DNA from: Blautia luti
GTDB taxonomy: Bacteria > Bacillota > Clostridia > Lachnospirales > Lachnospiraceae
Length of the DNA stretch: 64,000 nucleotides
Reading direction: 5' to 3'
Assembly: GCF_013304735.1 (NCBI RefSeq)
Contig: NZ_JAAITI010000011.1
Coordinates: 39,000-102,999 of the forward strand
Positions 15,615-24,243 of the stretch are shown in pieces; positions within the stretch are counted from its first letter, which is position 1; the number at the start of each line of letters is the position of its first letter. The position numbers and the translations under genes were made by a program. Below the pieces are notes generated by a model. That model had not been told where the DNA came from and did no database searches. It worked only from the letters and a program-made list of their open reading frames with translations.

Positions 15615-16465
15615 TTATGTTGGAGATCAAAGGAGTAAAGAAAAGCTACGGTGAATTTCAGTTAGACTGTTCGTTAAATGTAGAAAAAGGAAGAATCACT
15701 GGTCTGGTTGGAGAGAACGGAGCCGGTAAGAGTACTTTGTTCAAGGCAGTGCTCGGACTCATTTCTTATGATGCCGGTGAGATAAAGATCTTGGGAAAAA
15801 TACCGGAAGAGTTAAGTGAAAAAGAGAAAGAAGAGCTGGGAGTTGTCCTGGCAGAAACCGGATTCAGTGGATACTTGAAAGGGAAAGATGTTGAGGCAGT
15901 CCTTGCCAAATTGTATCCAAAGTTTGAAGCAGAAAAATTTCATCAGATGTGTGAAGAATATCAGATTCCGTTGGATAAATTTATAAAAGAGTACTCAACA
16001 GGAATGAAAGCAAAGCTGAATCTGATCATTGCATTGACACATCAGGCAGAATTCCTGATGCTGGATGAGCCGACAGCAGGGCTTGATGTCGGAGCGAGGG
16101 AAAGGATGCTGGATATTTTAAGAGAGTATATGGAAGAAGAACCGGAGAGAAGTATCTTGATCAGTTCACATATTTCTTCGGACTTAGAACATCTGTGTGA
16201 TGACATTTATGTGATACATAAAGGAAAGATTGTACTTCATGAAGCGATGGATACGATTCTTGAAAAATATGCAGTGTTGAAGGTCAGTGAGGAACAATAT
16301 CAGGCAGTAGATAAAAGGTATCTTTTGAAAGAGAAAAAAGAGTTTTTTGGAGTTGCCTGTCTGACGAACGAGAAGCAGTATTATATAGAAAATTATCCGG
16401 AAATCGTAGTAGAGAGCGGATCACTCGATCAGGTGATCCTGATGTTGACAGGGGGCGAAAGATGA
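15611..16465 (+). CDS. ABC exporter ATPase (YtrB/BcrA type)
   Basis: A 284-residue ABC ATPase. Walker A is GLVGENGAGKST (about residues 32-43), the signature is YSTGMKAKLNL (near 132), Walker B is FLMLDEPTAGLD (about 150-161) and the switch histidine is in ILISSHISSDLE. The C-terminal 80 residues form the accessory domain found in BcrA-like exporters. It lies between the GntR gene and its permease with 4-bp overlaps on both sides. The substrate may be a cell-wall-active peptide or similar; that is an inference from regulator type. Confidence 0.9.
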   Translation: MIMLEIKGVKKSYGEFQLDCSLNVEKGRITGLVGENGAGKSTLFKAVLGLISYDAGEIKILGKIPEELSEKEKEELGVVLAETGFSGYLKGKDVEAVLAKLYPKFEAEKFHQMCEEYQIPLDKFIKEYSTGMKAKLNLIIALTHQAEFLMLDEPTAGLDVGARERMLDILREYMEEEPERSILISSHISSDLEHLCDDIYVIHKGKIVLHEAMDTILEKYAVLKVSEEQYQAVDKRYLLKEKKEFFGVACLTNEKQYYIENYPEIVVESGSLDQVILMLTGGER

Positions 16466-17136
16466 TGAAAGGAATCAGAGGGCTTTTGGAAAAGGATTTT
16501 CGATTGTTTTTTCGGCAAGGTGGTAATCTTTTTTTGGTGTTAGTGTTTGTAGCATTGTTTTTTATACTTACAGGAAAAACGGCAGCTGCTTTCATTGCAA
16601 TGTATATCCCATCTGTTCTGGCGATATATTCAGGTAATACGATCAGTTATGATGAAAATGGCCATGGTTACACATATTTATTTTCTTTACCTGTAAATAA
16701 AAAAATATATGTCAGAGAAAAATATATTTTTTCCTTTATCATGACAGCATGTGGATGGTGCATTGGAATGATCTGTGCAGGAATTATGGTACTCATAAAT
16801 CCTGAAGAGGTGTTTGATCTGGAAATGCTGGCAATGGAGTTGATCACATTTTTTGTGTTTCAGGCAATTGCGGGAATTATGATCGCGATCAGGATAAGGT
16901 TCGAAGGAGAGAAAGGGCGAATTGTGCTGCCGATTGCAATTTTAATTATTTTTGCAATTTGTTATACAATTGGATTTTTTGTGAAGGCTAACTTGGGATT
17001 AAAAGAAATTATTCTGCATGTGATAGGTGGAATAGGGGATCTTGAAATTGCGATTGCCCTTATTGTGCTAAGTCTGCTTATATGGTTTGCTTCGTATAAG
17101 TATAGTATGAGCGCTATGAAGAAGAAAGAGTTTTAA
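16462..17136 (+). CDS. ABC-2 type permease subunit
   Basis: A 224-residue integral membrane protein with about six hydrophobic helices (for example LFLVLVFVALFFIL, AFIAMYIPSVLAIYSG, FIMTACGWCIGMICAGIMVL, and ALIVLSLLIWFASY). The pattern with SYDENGHGYTYLFSLPVNKK between helices 2 and 3 is typical of ABC-2 family permeases that pair with BcrA/YtrB ATPases. It overlaps the ATPase gene by 4 bp and ends the operon. Confidence 0.85.
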   Translation: MMKGIRGLLEKDFRLFFRQGGNLFLVLVFVALFFILTGKTAAAFIAMYIPSVLAIYSGNTISYDENGHGYTYLFSLPVNKKIYVREKYIFSFIMTACGWCIGMICAGIMVLINPEEVFDLEMLAMELITFFVFQAIAGIMIAIRIRFEGEKGRIVLPIAILIIFAICYTIGFFVKANLGLKEIILHVIGGIGDLEIAIALIVLSLLIWFASYKYSMSAMKKKEF

Positions 17137-17291
17137 GATAGGTGTGGCAAAAATGATCCATTAAAAATAATGATTATAAAGATGTAATAGCTACCAAAAA
17201 TATGAGAAAAACTTTGTGAAAAAATAGGCTTGTGTTTCGTAAGAGTCCCTTGTAAAATAGCGGACAAGGATGAAAAGAAAAGGAGATTCTT

Positions 17292-18641
17292 ATGGGAACC
17301 AATGAAAAAGATATGACTGCCGGATCTCCCGGAAAACTGATCATAACTTTTGCCATACCAATGATGCTTGGAAATATTTTTCAGCAGTTTTATACAATGG
17401 CAGACACCATGATTGTCGGACAAGTGGTAGGAGTTGAAGCACTGGCGGCAGTAGGTGCCGGAGATTGGCTGGTATGGCTGGTGTTGGGGATCATGACAGG
17501 TATCACACAGGGTTTTTCTATTCTTGTATCTCAGTATTATGGAGCAAGGGAAAAGGAAAATCTGAAATGTGCAGTAGCGAAAAGCTATATCATGACAGCA
17601 TTACTGTCTGTGGTCGTACTCGCAGTAAGTGAAGGTACAGTTTATCATGTTCTTTTATTTTTACAGACACCGGATAATGTCATTGATCTGACAATGCTAT
17701 ATTTGCGGCTGATCTTTGCAGGAATCCCGATCATAGCTGCTTATAATATATTTGCAGCGATCCTTCGGGCACTTGGAAACAGCAGATCTCCGTTGATCGC
17801 AATGATAGTGGCAGCAGTGATCAATGTGGGACTGGATCTGTTATTTGTGGCGGTTTTTGGCTGGGGTATAGCCGGAGCAGCAGTGGCAACCGTTATCGCA
17901 CAGGGATTTTCAGCCTTGTACTGTTTGATCGTATTACGTAAAATCCCGGATATCCGCCTGGAAAAGAAGGACTTTTACAGGCAGCCCTCTATGAGCCTGC
18001 GGCTTTTGGAACTGGCGGTTCCTCTTGCGATACAGAATGTGATCATCTCCGTGGGAGGACTTGTGGTACAGTATGTGATCAATGGATTTGGTTTTCTGTT
18101 TGTGGCGGGATTTACGGCATCGAACAAGCTGTATGGGGTTTTGGAGATGGCTGCCGTTTCATATGGATATGCTATTACAACCTATGTGGGCCAGAATCTT
18201 GGTGCAAAAAAATACCAGAGGATTCGAAAAGGCGTGCGCAGCGGCACTTATATGGCAGTGCTCACTTCGGCTTTCATTTCCGGCATGATGGTACTGTTTG
18301 GACGTAATGTACTGTCCCTGTTTGTATCCGGTGAACCGGATCAGACCCGACAGGTATTGGATATAGCATATAAGTATTTGTTTATTATGGCTGTCTTTTT
18401 GTGGGTGCTGTATCTGCTGTATGTGTATCGTTCCGCTATCCAGGGCCTGGGTAATACTTTGATTCCGCTTGCCAGCGGCATTGCAGAATTTATCATGCGT
18501 GTCAGCGTTGCACTGCTGCTGCCCAAAATGATCGGCGAAGACGGAATATACTATGCAGAGATCTGTGCATGGAGCAGCGCAGCTGTTTTACTATTCGTAA
18601 GTTATATGATCATTATACGAAAATATAAAGAAGTATTATGA
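17292..18641 (+). CDS. MATE-family multidrug exporter
   Basis: A 449-residue protein with twelve predicted helices in two similar halves. Conserved MATE features are the N-terminal GKLIITFAIPMMLGNIFQQF with the following TMADTMIVG, and the second-half start LRLLELAVPLAIQNVIISVG with AASVYGYA-type region. MATE proteins export cationic drugs or metabolites using sodium or proton gradients. The start has AAAAGGAGATTCTT upstream. A 155-bp gap separates it from the ABC operon, so it has its own promoter. The substrate is unknown. Confidence 0.9.
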   Translation: MGTNEKDMTAGSPGKLIITFAIPMMLGNIFQQFYTMADTMIVGQVVGVEALAAVGAGDWLVWLVLGIMTGITQGFSILVSQYYGAREKENLKCAVAKSYIMTALLSVVVLAVSEGTVYHVLLFLQTPDNVIDLTMLYLRLIFAGIPIIAAYNIFAAILRALGNSRSPLIAMIVAAVINVGLDLLFVAVFGWGIAGAAVATVIAQGFSALYCLIVLRKIPDIRLEKKDFYRQPSMSLRLLELAVPLAIQNVIISVGGLVVQYVINGFGFLFVAGFTASNKLYGVLEMAAVSYGYAITTYVGQNLGAKKYQRIRKGVRSGTYMAVLTSAFISGMMVLFGRNVLSLFVSGEPDQTRQVLDIAYKYLFIMAVFLWVLYLLYVYRSAIQGLGNTLIPLASGIAEFIMRVSVALLLPKMIGEDGIYYAEICAWSSAAVLLFVSYMIIIRKYKEVL

Positions 18642-18732
18642 GGCAGGACTTCCGGAAACAAAAGTCATAAGAAAGGATGCGGTAGCAGATCTGTATGATG
18701 GAATATATAAAAGCTGGGGAGATCTTTCCTGA
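18642..18732 (+). pseudogene. Possible C-terminal gene remnant after the MATE gene
   Basis: Directly after the MATE stop, in another frame, an open stretch reads EAGLPETKVIRKDAVADLYD then GIYKSWGDLS and a stop. It looks like real protein sequence but has no start or upstream domain. I could not assign a family. Confidence 0.35.
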
Positions 18733-18734
18733 GA

Positions 18735-18778
18735 AAAAACGAGCGGGCCGGCGTTAAATAAAACGCTGGACCCGCTCC
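18735..18778 (-). terminator. Terminator overlapping the end of the hydrolase gene
   Basis: On the reverse strand GAGCGGGTCCAGCGTT pairs with AACGCCGGCCCGCTC and is followed by a T-run. The 5' arm encodes the last codons of the hydrolase gene, so the stem includes the stop codon region. Confidence 0.8.
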
Positions 18779-19527
18779 ATTGTGGTTTTTAGAATAAAGA
18801 TATCCGTCAGTACATCACCGGTTTCCAGAGAATGGTTGGCGTTTTGGGTGAGAAAGAGAGGTACATCTTTCTGCGCTGCCAGTTCCCGGATGGAATTGGT
18901 TTCGGCCCAGGGATCTGCGGTGCCGTGGAAGGCGATGCTTCCGGCAAGTGGGAAGGAAAAGGTCTCTGCAAGAGGCGTAAACAGGATGCTTTTTACAGTC
19001 AGATCGTGTCGGGAAGCATAGGCTGAGGAGATGACTGTACCAATGCTTTTGGAAATAAACAGAATGCTGCCATAGGAATTCCAGTCGATGCTGCCTAAGG
19101 AGCGTTCTGTTTGTTCCAGGGCAAGGTCAAAGGCCTGTTTCATTTTCTCCGGATCACCTTTGACATTTTCTGGAAGGGAACCGTAAGATACGGTCCGGAT
19201 CTGATAACCGTGCTTCTTGGCAAGACGGCCTGCATAGTACAGAAGTGGTTTATCGGCAGTGTATCCGATGCCTGGAAAAATGACGGCTAATTTCGGGGCA
19301 TTTTTATCTGCTTCGGGTATATGTGCAGAAGTTTTTGCGTAGAGCATCTGCAGATGGATTTTTTCCTGAAGCTCTCTTAAAGTAATAGAGATCGTGCAGG
19401 AGTCAGATGGAAGGTAATCGTAATCGGTAATAAGGTTGTCTTCTTCCATGGCATAAACCATGTGTGAGGAACCCATAAGTTCCATATCTTCTTCAATATC
19501 AGAAAGTAATTCTTCGTATGATTTCAT
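18754..19527 (-). CDS. Alpha/beta hydrolase
   Basis: ATG 19527 has AAGGAG upstream and gives 257 residues; the longer frame to 19629 is unsupported. The fold is suggested by LAVIFPGIGYTADKPLLYY (oxyanion loop, about residues 80-98), a nucleophile elbow ISKSIGT (GxSxG-like, about 162), HGTADPWA (acid, near 205) and NANHSLE (His, near 234). The N-terminal 60 residues are unrelated and may form a cap. This is like the small serine hydrolases annotated as dienelactone hydrolase or YqiA-like. The substrate is unknown; the protein should be cytoplasmic. Confidence 0.7.
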   Translation of the reverse strand: MKSYEELLSDIEEDMELMGSSHMVYAMEEDNLITDYDYLPSDSCTISITLRELQEKIHLQMLYAKTSAHIPEADKNAPKLAVIFPGIGYTADKPLLYYAGRLAKKHGYQIRTVSYGSLPENVKGDPEKMKQAFDLALEQTERSLGSIDWNSYGSILFISKSIGTVISSAYASRHDLTVKSILFTPLAETFSFPLAGSIAFHGTADPWAETNSIRELAAQKDVPLFLTQNANHSLETGDVLTDIFILKTTMERVQRFI

Positions 19528-19662
19528 TTTCTTTTTCTCCTTATATGAAGTTTTTTCAACATATAAATCGTTTATTTTTACAGATGGTCCTATTATAATG
19601 GATTTATTGCAAGACAACAAGGGTTTCACACCAGTGAACAGAACTGGAGAAAAGGAGAAAAT

Positions 19663-19878
19663 ATGTTGACGTTGTTATTTATCATATGTATGTTTGGAGT
19701 TTTTGGAAAATTATTTTGCTTCGGCGTAAAAGCAGCCTGGGGAATCTCAAAATTCGTATTGACAATTGTGTTCCTGCCGTTGATCCTGCTTGTAATGGTG
19801 GCAGGAGGACTGATCTCCATAGCATTGCCGGTACTTCTTGTTATTGGAGTTGTCGGACTGATCGCATCGAAAGCATAA
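19663..19878 (+). CDS. Small hydrophobic membrane protein
   Basis: A 71-residue protein after GAGAAAAGGAGAAAAT with two or three strongly hydrophobic stretches (LTLLFIICMFGVFG; FVLTIVFLPLILLVMVAGG; ALPVLLVIGVVGLIA). The clear ribosome site and a terminator just downstream make it a likely real monocistronic gene. I do not recognise the family. Confidence 0.6.
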   Translation: MLTLLFIICMFGVFGKLFCFGVKAAWGISKFVLTIVFLPLILLVMVAGGLISIALPVLLVIGVVGLIASKA

Positions 19879-19885
19879 GCAGAGA

Positions 19886-19926
19886 AAAAGCAGTTAACCT
19901 GTAAAAACGGGTTAGCTGTTTTTTTA
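19886..19926 (+). terminator. Rho-independent terminator
   Basis: AGCAGTTAACCTG pairs with CGGGTTAGCTGT over a short A-rich loop and is followed by seven T residues. Confidence 0.8.
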
Positions 19927-20060
19927 TGAAAAAATGGATGCTTTTGGGACAAAAATCCTGTTGCACAACCATGAGAGATACAATTATAATAAAACCTTAT
20001 AGGGCAGCAAAATATACCGCAGGTTTCCCAAACCATAAAGATCAACAGATTGGAGAATAT

Positions 20061-20762
20061 ATGAGATTAAGAAGTCAATCCGCACGGACTTTATTATACG
20101 AAGAAGTAGTAGAAGAACTTTACAGGCTGATCGACGAGAAGCATATCCAGCCAGGAGGAAAGCTTCCGCCGGAGAGAGAACTGATCGAACAGTTGAAAGT
20201 CAGCCGGAATGTTCTGCGAGAAGCTTTTCACGTTCTGGAAACCAGAGGCGTGATCGTTTCCCACCAGGGAAAAGGAAGATTCTTAAGAGAACAGCCAGGC
20301 CATGGCTCAGAGAAACGTACAGAAAGTCTCAGCAAAAATCTGGAACGTTATTCCATGCTGGAAGCGTATGAAGTACGTCAGGTTCTGGAAGTAAAAGGTG
20401 TAGAGCTGATCATCCGCAACGCTTCAGAAGAGGATATTGATGATCTGGAAAAAGCCTACAAAAAAGTGGAACACACCTACGAAACAACCGGAACTACAAC
20501 CGGAGAATTTGAATTGCACAAACTCTATGCAGAAAAAACAGGCAGCATGTTTATGACCCAGACCCTGGAGCTGGTGCTGAATGCCATTCTGGATATGATG
20601 TACGGGCAGTTTTATGACGTGCTGGAAGCTACATCGGAGAAGCAGGAGCTGGAATCCCACCGACAGATCATCGACGCGATCCGCAGGCGGGATACCGAGG
20701 CAGCACAGAGACTGATGCATGAGCATCTTCAGGTTACGATGGATATGCTGAAAGAAAATTGA
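20061..20762 (+). CDS. GntR/FadR-type regulator of the CE4-AGCS-racemase operon
   Basis: ATG 20061 follows TTGGAGAATAT and gives 233 residues; the frame upstream to 19926 has no support. The winged HTH is LPPERELIEQLKVSRNVLRE then AFHVLETRGVIVSHQGKGRF. The C-terminal FCD domain (about residues 95-230) has the metal-ligand pattern: Asp/Glu in the EVRQVLEVKGVEL helix and histidines in FELHKLYAE and ESHRQIIDAI, with MHEHL near the end. FadR-type FCD proteins sense carboxylates or related acids. It lies upstream of the deacetylase-like operon, with a TGGGTGACCA site in the gap. Confidence 0.85.
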   Translation: MRLRSQSARTLLYEEVVEELYRLIDEKHIQPGGKLPPERELIEQLKVSRNVLREAFHVLETRGVIVSHQGKGRFLREQPGHGSEKRTESLSKNLERYSMLEAYEVRQVLEVKGVELIIRNASEEDIDDLEKAYKKVEHTYETTGTTTGEFELHKLYAEKTGSMFMTQTLELVLNAILDMMYGQFYDVLEATSEKQELESHRQIIDAIRRRDTEAAQRLMHEHLQVTMDMLKEN

Positions 20763-20813
20763 TTAAATATGCATTCAGGCAAAGCTGAAAAATAATTAAA
20801 AATTAAAAAACCG

Positions 20814-20864
20814 TTGACGAAAAGCACCTTCGGGTGCTATTCTTTATAAACAAGTGGGTGACCA
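20814..20864 (+). promoter_or_regulatory. Promoter with hairpin spacer and FadR-like operator
   Basis: TTGACG (20814-20819) and TATTCT (20838-20843) are 18 bp apart. The spacer holds a perfect stem, AGCACC-TTCG-GGTGCT (20823-20838). Just downstream, TGGGTGACCA (20855-20864) fits the TGG-N4-CCA pattern of FadR-type operators and would overlap the start of transcription. Confidence 0.55.
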
Positions 20865-20947
20865 AGTGAACAAATATTAATTCAAAAAGAATGAATATGT
20901 ATTCAGACGATAATTCACAATCCAGAAAGAACAGAAAGGAATACACA

Positions 20948-21805
20948 ATGGGAAATTTGAAATGGCCGGAAGGTAAAAAATGTGCGGTAATGTTTACCTT
21001 CGACGTAGACGGAGATACCACCTGGGAAAACGGAAACCGTGGACTTCCAAATGGTGAGAAATACATCAAATCCTTATCCGTAGGCCAGTACGGACCGAAG
21101 CGTTGCGTGGACCGTATCCTGGATATGCTGGAGAGTTACGGTGTAAAAGCTACATTTTTTGTACCGGGATTAACAGCAGAGCGTTATCCGGAAGTGATCA
21201 CGAGGATCGCAGAGGCAGGACATGAGATCGGACATCATGGATACGCACATGAGAGATTTGCGGGAAAAACAACAGAAGAACAGATTGAGATCATTGAGAA
21301 AACACAGAGGATTTTTAAAGATCTCATTGGTCACGAAGTAACAGGATTCCGTACACCATCCGGTGACTGGGCAAAGATCACACCACAGCTTCTGTACGAG
21401 AGAGGTTTTCGCTATTCAAGCTCCATGCGTGGGGATGACAGACCATACCGGACTGTGATAAACGGTGAAAAAACTGATTTTATCGAAATCCCGACGAAAT
21501 GGGAAGTAGATGATTACGTGGCCATGGCCTATAATATGTATCCGGCAGAACCGGCAGGCCAGGATCGAATTTCCAGTTATCGCCTGGTAGAAGATAATTT
21601 CATGAGAGAATTTCGCGGACACTATAGAGAGGGACTTTGTATTTCCTACATGAGCCATCCGCAGGTGATCGGATCTCCTGGAAGGATCCAGATCCTGAAA
21701 CATATGCTGGAGCAGATCACATCCAAAGAGGATGTCTGGGTAGCAACCGGAACAGAAGTTTCAGACTGGTATCGAAGCCATTCAGAAGAACAGGAGGAAA
21801 AATAA
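20948..21805 (+). CDS. CE4/polysaccharide deacetylase-family hydrolase, PuuE/cyclic-imidase-like
   Basis: ATG 20948 after AGAAAGGAATAC gives 285 residues. This is a NodB/CE4 fold without a signal peptide, close in layout to H. pylori PgdA and allantoinase PuuE, which hydrolyse cyclic amides or imides. Catalytic residues are intact: FTFDVDGDTTW (Asp pair, about residues 14-24) and the metal site HEIGHHGYAHE (H-x3-H type, near 97-107). RTPSGDW and EIPTKW blocks follow. Being cytoplasmic, it should act on a small imported compound, not on peptidoglycan. The next gene is a paralogue 2 bp downstream. Confidence 0.8.
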   Translation: MGNLKWPEGKKCAVMFTFDVDGDTTWENGNRGLPNGEKYIKSLSVGQYGPKRCVDRILDMLESYGVKATFFVPGLTAERYPEVITRIAEAGHEIGHHGYAHERFAGKTTEEQIEIIEKTQRIFKDLIGHEVTGFRTPSGDWAKITPQLLYERGFRYSSSMRGDDRPYRTVINGEKTDFIEIPTKWEVDDYVAMAYNMYPAEPAGQDRISSYRLVEDNFMREFRGHYREGLCISYMSHPQVIGSPGRIQILKHMLEQITSKEDVWVATGTEVSDWYRSHSEEQEEK

Positions 21806-21807
21806 GG

Positions 21808-22647
21808 ATGAAACTGGAAAGACCAAAGTGGCCGGAAAACAAAAAATGCAGCGCCATGATCACCATCAACCTGAATGCGGAACTGTTCTGGCTGCAGTTA
21901 GATCCGACCTGCAAAGATATGCCAAAGACTCTTTCTCTTGGCCAGTATGGAATGACAAGAGGTGTGGACCGTATCCTGGAAGTTCTGGAAGAACGTGGAA
22001 TCCGCGCAACATTTTTTACTCCGGGATGGGTAGCGGAGCAGTATCCGGATAAGCTGAAAGCCATTGTGGAAAAAGGCCACGAAATTGCGGCGCTGGGATA
22101 TCACCATGAACATATGGCACTGTTATCCGAAGAAGAGCAGGAAAGCGCCATCAAAAAAGGAATCCAGGCCATCGAAAAAGTATGTGGCGTTACACCGAAG
22201 GGATTCCGTTCCCCGGAAGGCGAGCTGACACTGGACACTTTACGGATCGCAAAGAAAAACGGGCTGGTGTATTCCAGCAATCTCTGCGATGACGACAGAC
22301 CATACTGGAAAGACCTGGGAGAGGATAAGATCCTGGAGATTCCTATTCACTGGGTTAATTATGATCTTCCGTATTTTGCATTCAACTATCATCCGGCATT
22401 TCCGGCAGGACAGGGCAGGATCGCGAATTATACAGGAGTTCTGAATAACTGGAAAGATGAATTTTTCGGATGTCATGAATATGGCCTCTGCTATGTTCTG
22501 CAGCTGGATCCGGCAGCCATCGGTGCACCGGGCAGGATCGGACTTCTGGAAGAACTTCTGGATTATATTGAAACTTTTGATGGTGTATGGTGGACAACCG
22601 GTGAGGAAATGTATGAATACTGTCTGAAAAGCAGTCAGGATCGGTAA
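21808..22647 (+). CDS. CE4-family paralogue with lost metal ligands
   Basis: ATG 21808 after CAGGAGGAAAAATAAGG gives 279 residues. It aligns throughout with the gene upstream (WPENKKCSAM, SLGQYGMTRGVDRILEVLEE, ATFFTPGWVAE, DDDRPYW). The catalytic Asp motif FDVDGD has become INLNAE and HEIGHHGYAHE has become HEIAALGYHHE, so one Asp and one metal His are missing. The product may be a non-catalytic partner of the first enzyme, forming a heteromer, or may have a changed mechanism. It sits in the middle of the FadR-type operon. Confidence 0.8.
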   Translation: MKLERPKWPENKKCSAMITINLNAELFWLQLDPTCKDMPKTLSLGQYGMTRGVDRILEVLEERGIRATFFTPGWVAEQYPDKLKAIVEKGHEIAALGYHHEHMALLSEEEQESAIKKGIQAIEKVCGVTPKGFRSPEGELTLDTLRIAKKNGLVYSSNLCDDDRPYWKDLGEDKILEIPIHWVNYDLPYFAFNYHPAFPAGQGRIANYTGVLNNWKDEFFGCHEYGLCYVLQLDPAAIGAPGRIGLLEELLDYIETFDGVWWTTGEEMYEYCLKSSQDR

Positions 22648-22686
22648 GAGGGCATACATATAACGGGAAAAGAAGGGAGAGCATTC

Positions 22687-24240
22687 ATGGCTCATATATT
22701 TGAACTGGTAAATCAGCTTTTTGCACAGGTAGTTCCGGTGGCGGATTTTCTCTGGGACTTTCCGACAAACATTGATGCGTACGCAAACATTCCGATCCTG
22801 GGGCAGCTGTCTATTGCATTTCTGCTTCTTCTTGGCGGAAGTTTGTATTTTACTTTACGGTTTGGTTTTGTGCAGGTAAAAGAATTCAAGACAGGAATCC
22901 GTCTTCTGACTTCCAAACAGCAGGCAAAGGTTGGAACTTCCCAGCTGGCAGCTTTTCTGGTCAGTATGGGCGGCCGTGTCGGTGCCGGAAATATTGTCGG
23001 CGTAACCGGAGCGGTAACTATTGGAGGACCGGGAGCGATCTTCTGGATGTGGGTTTCCGCATTCCTGGGGATGGCAACCTCTTTCTGTGAGGCAACACTG
23101 GCACAGATCTTCAAAGAGAGAAAAGGCAACGAATACGTAGGCGGTTTTACCTTCTATATCCAGAAGATCTGGAAAAACAAAGCATGGATCGGTGCCGCAA
23201 TGTGTATCATGTATCTGATCTACAACATGCTGAGTATTCCGGTACATACCTTCCATGTATTTACAGCAGTAAGCTCCATTGCAGATGAAGTAACTGGAAA
23301 AACAACGCAGGTAACAGATCCGCTGTATTATGTCATTGCTATTGCGATCATCGTGATTATCGCTGTGATTACTTTTGGTGGAATTAAAAGCGTAACAAAA
23401 TTTTCCGATGCGGTTGTACCGGTTATGGCAGGTTTATATGTTTTAATCGTGCTGGTACTGATTGTTCTGAATATTGGAAAAGTACCGGGATTTTTTGCAG
23501 CTGTATTTGTGGGAGCATTTAAACCAAGCGCTATTTTCGGCGGAGCATTTGGTGTGGCTATGGCGCAGGGACTGAAACGAGGACTTTTATCCAATGAGGC
23601 TGGTATGGGTACCGCGACACAGGCTTCCTCTATTGCAGATGCCAATCATCCATGCGAGCAGGGATTCATTCAGTCCATCGGTGTATTTGTAGATACGATC
23701 GTGATCTGTTCCCTGGCTGGTTTTGTGGTAACTGCAGGTGCCATCTGGAATAATCCGTCTATTGACTGGGATGTGATGAAAGCCAACAAGATCGGAACTT
23801 TCCTGACTTCAGTCAAGGAACTGGTACCAGGTGACGGAATCCTGGATGTGATCGTATTTATCATCGTGGTTGTTGCATTTGGATTGTTTGCGTTTACAAC
23901 ACTTCTCTGTGACCTGACTTACACAGAGATTGCGGCAAACAAGATTTCCAAGAATAAGAAATTTATCTACTTTACAAGATGCCTTGGCGCGCTGATCTTT
24001 GTTCCTCTTGGAACTCTGACTGTACTGTCCGGACTTCAGCTGGATAACCTGTGGTATGTATCTGACCTGATCAATGTAATTTTGATCTTCGTGAACATCC
24101 CTACACTTCTGGTTGGAAGAAAACTGGTTACCAAAGCATACGAAAATTACAAGAAAAATCCAGGCAAGCGTTTTATTGCGTCCGAGATTGGTGTAGAATC
24201 GGATGTATGGACTATTGAAGCAGCAAAAGAAAGCAGGTAA
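22687..24240 (+). CDS. Amino acid:cation symporter, AGCS family
   Basis: A 517-residue sodium-coupled transporter with about eleven helices. AGCS signatures are GGRVGAGNIVGVTGAVTIGG (about residues 97-116), GPGAIFWMWVSAFLGMATSF and FEATLAQ-like CEATLAQIFKER, and AMAQGLKRGLLSNEAGMGTA in the middle. AGCS members carry alanine or glycine with sodium. Within this operon it probably imports the amino-acid-like or cyclic substrate of the CE4 enzymes. The start has GGGAGAGCATTC upstream. The stop is 3 bp before the racemase start. Confidence 0.9.
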   Translation: MAHIFELVNQLFAQVVPVADFLWDFPTNIDAYANIPILGQLSIAFLLLLGGSLYFTLRFGFVQVKEFKTGIRLLTSKQQAKVGTSQLAAFLVSMGGRVGAGNIVGVTGAVTIGGPGAIFWMWVSAFLGMATSFCEATLAQIFKERKGNEYVGGFTFYIQKIWKNKAWIGAAMCIMYLIYNMLSIPVHTFHVFTAVSSIADEVTGKTTQVTDPLYYVIAIAIIVIIAVITFGGIKSVTKFSDAVVPVMAGLYVLIVLVLIVLNIGKVPGFFAAVFVGAFKPSAIFGGAFGVAMAQGLKRGLLSNEAGMGTATQASSIADANHPCEQGFIQSIGVFVDTIVICSLAGFVVTAGAIWNNPSIDWDVMKANKIGTFLTSVKELVPGDGILDVIVFIIVVVAFGLFAFTTLLCDLTYTEIAANKISKNKKFIYFTRCLGALIFVPLGTLTVLSGLQLDNLWYVSDLINVILIFVNIPTLLVGRKLVTKAYENYKKNPGKRFIASEIGVESDVWTIEAAKESR

Positions 24241-24243
24241 AAA

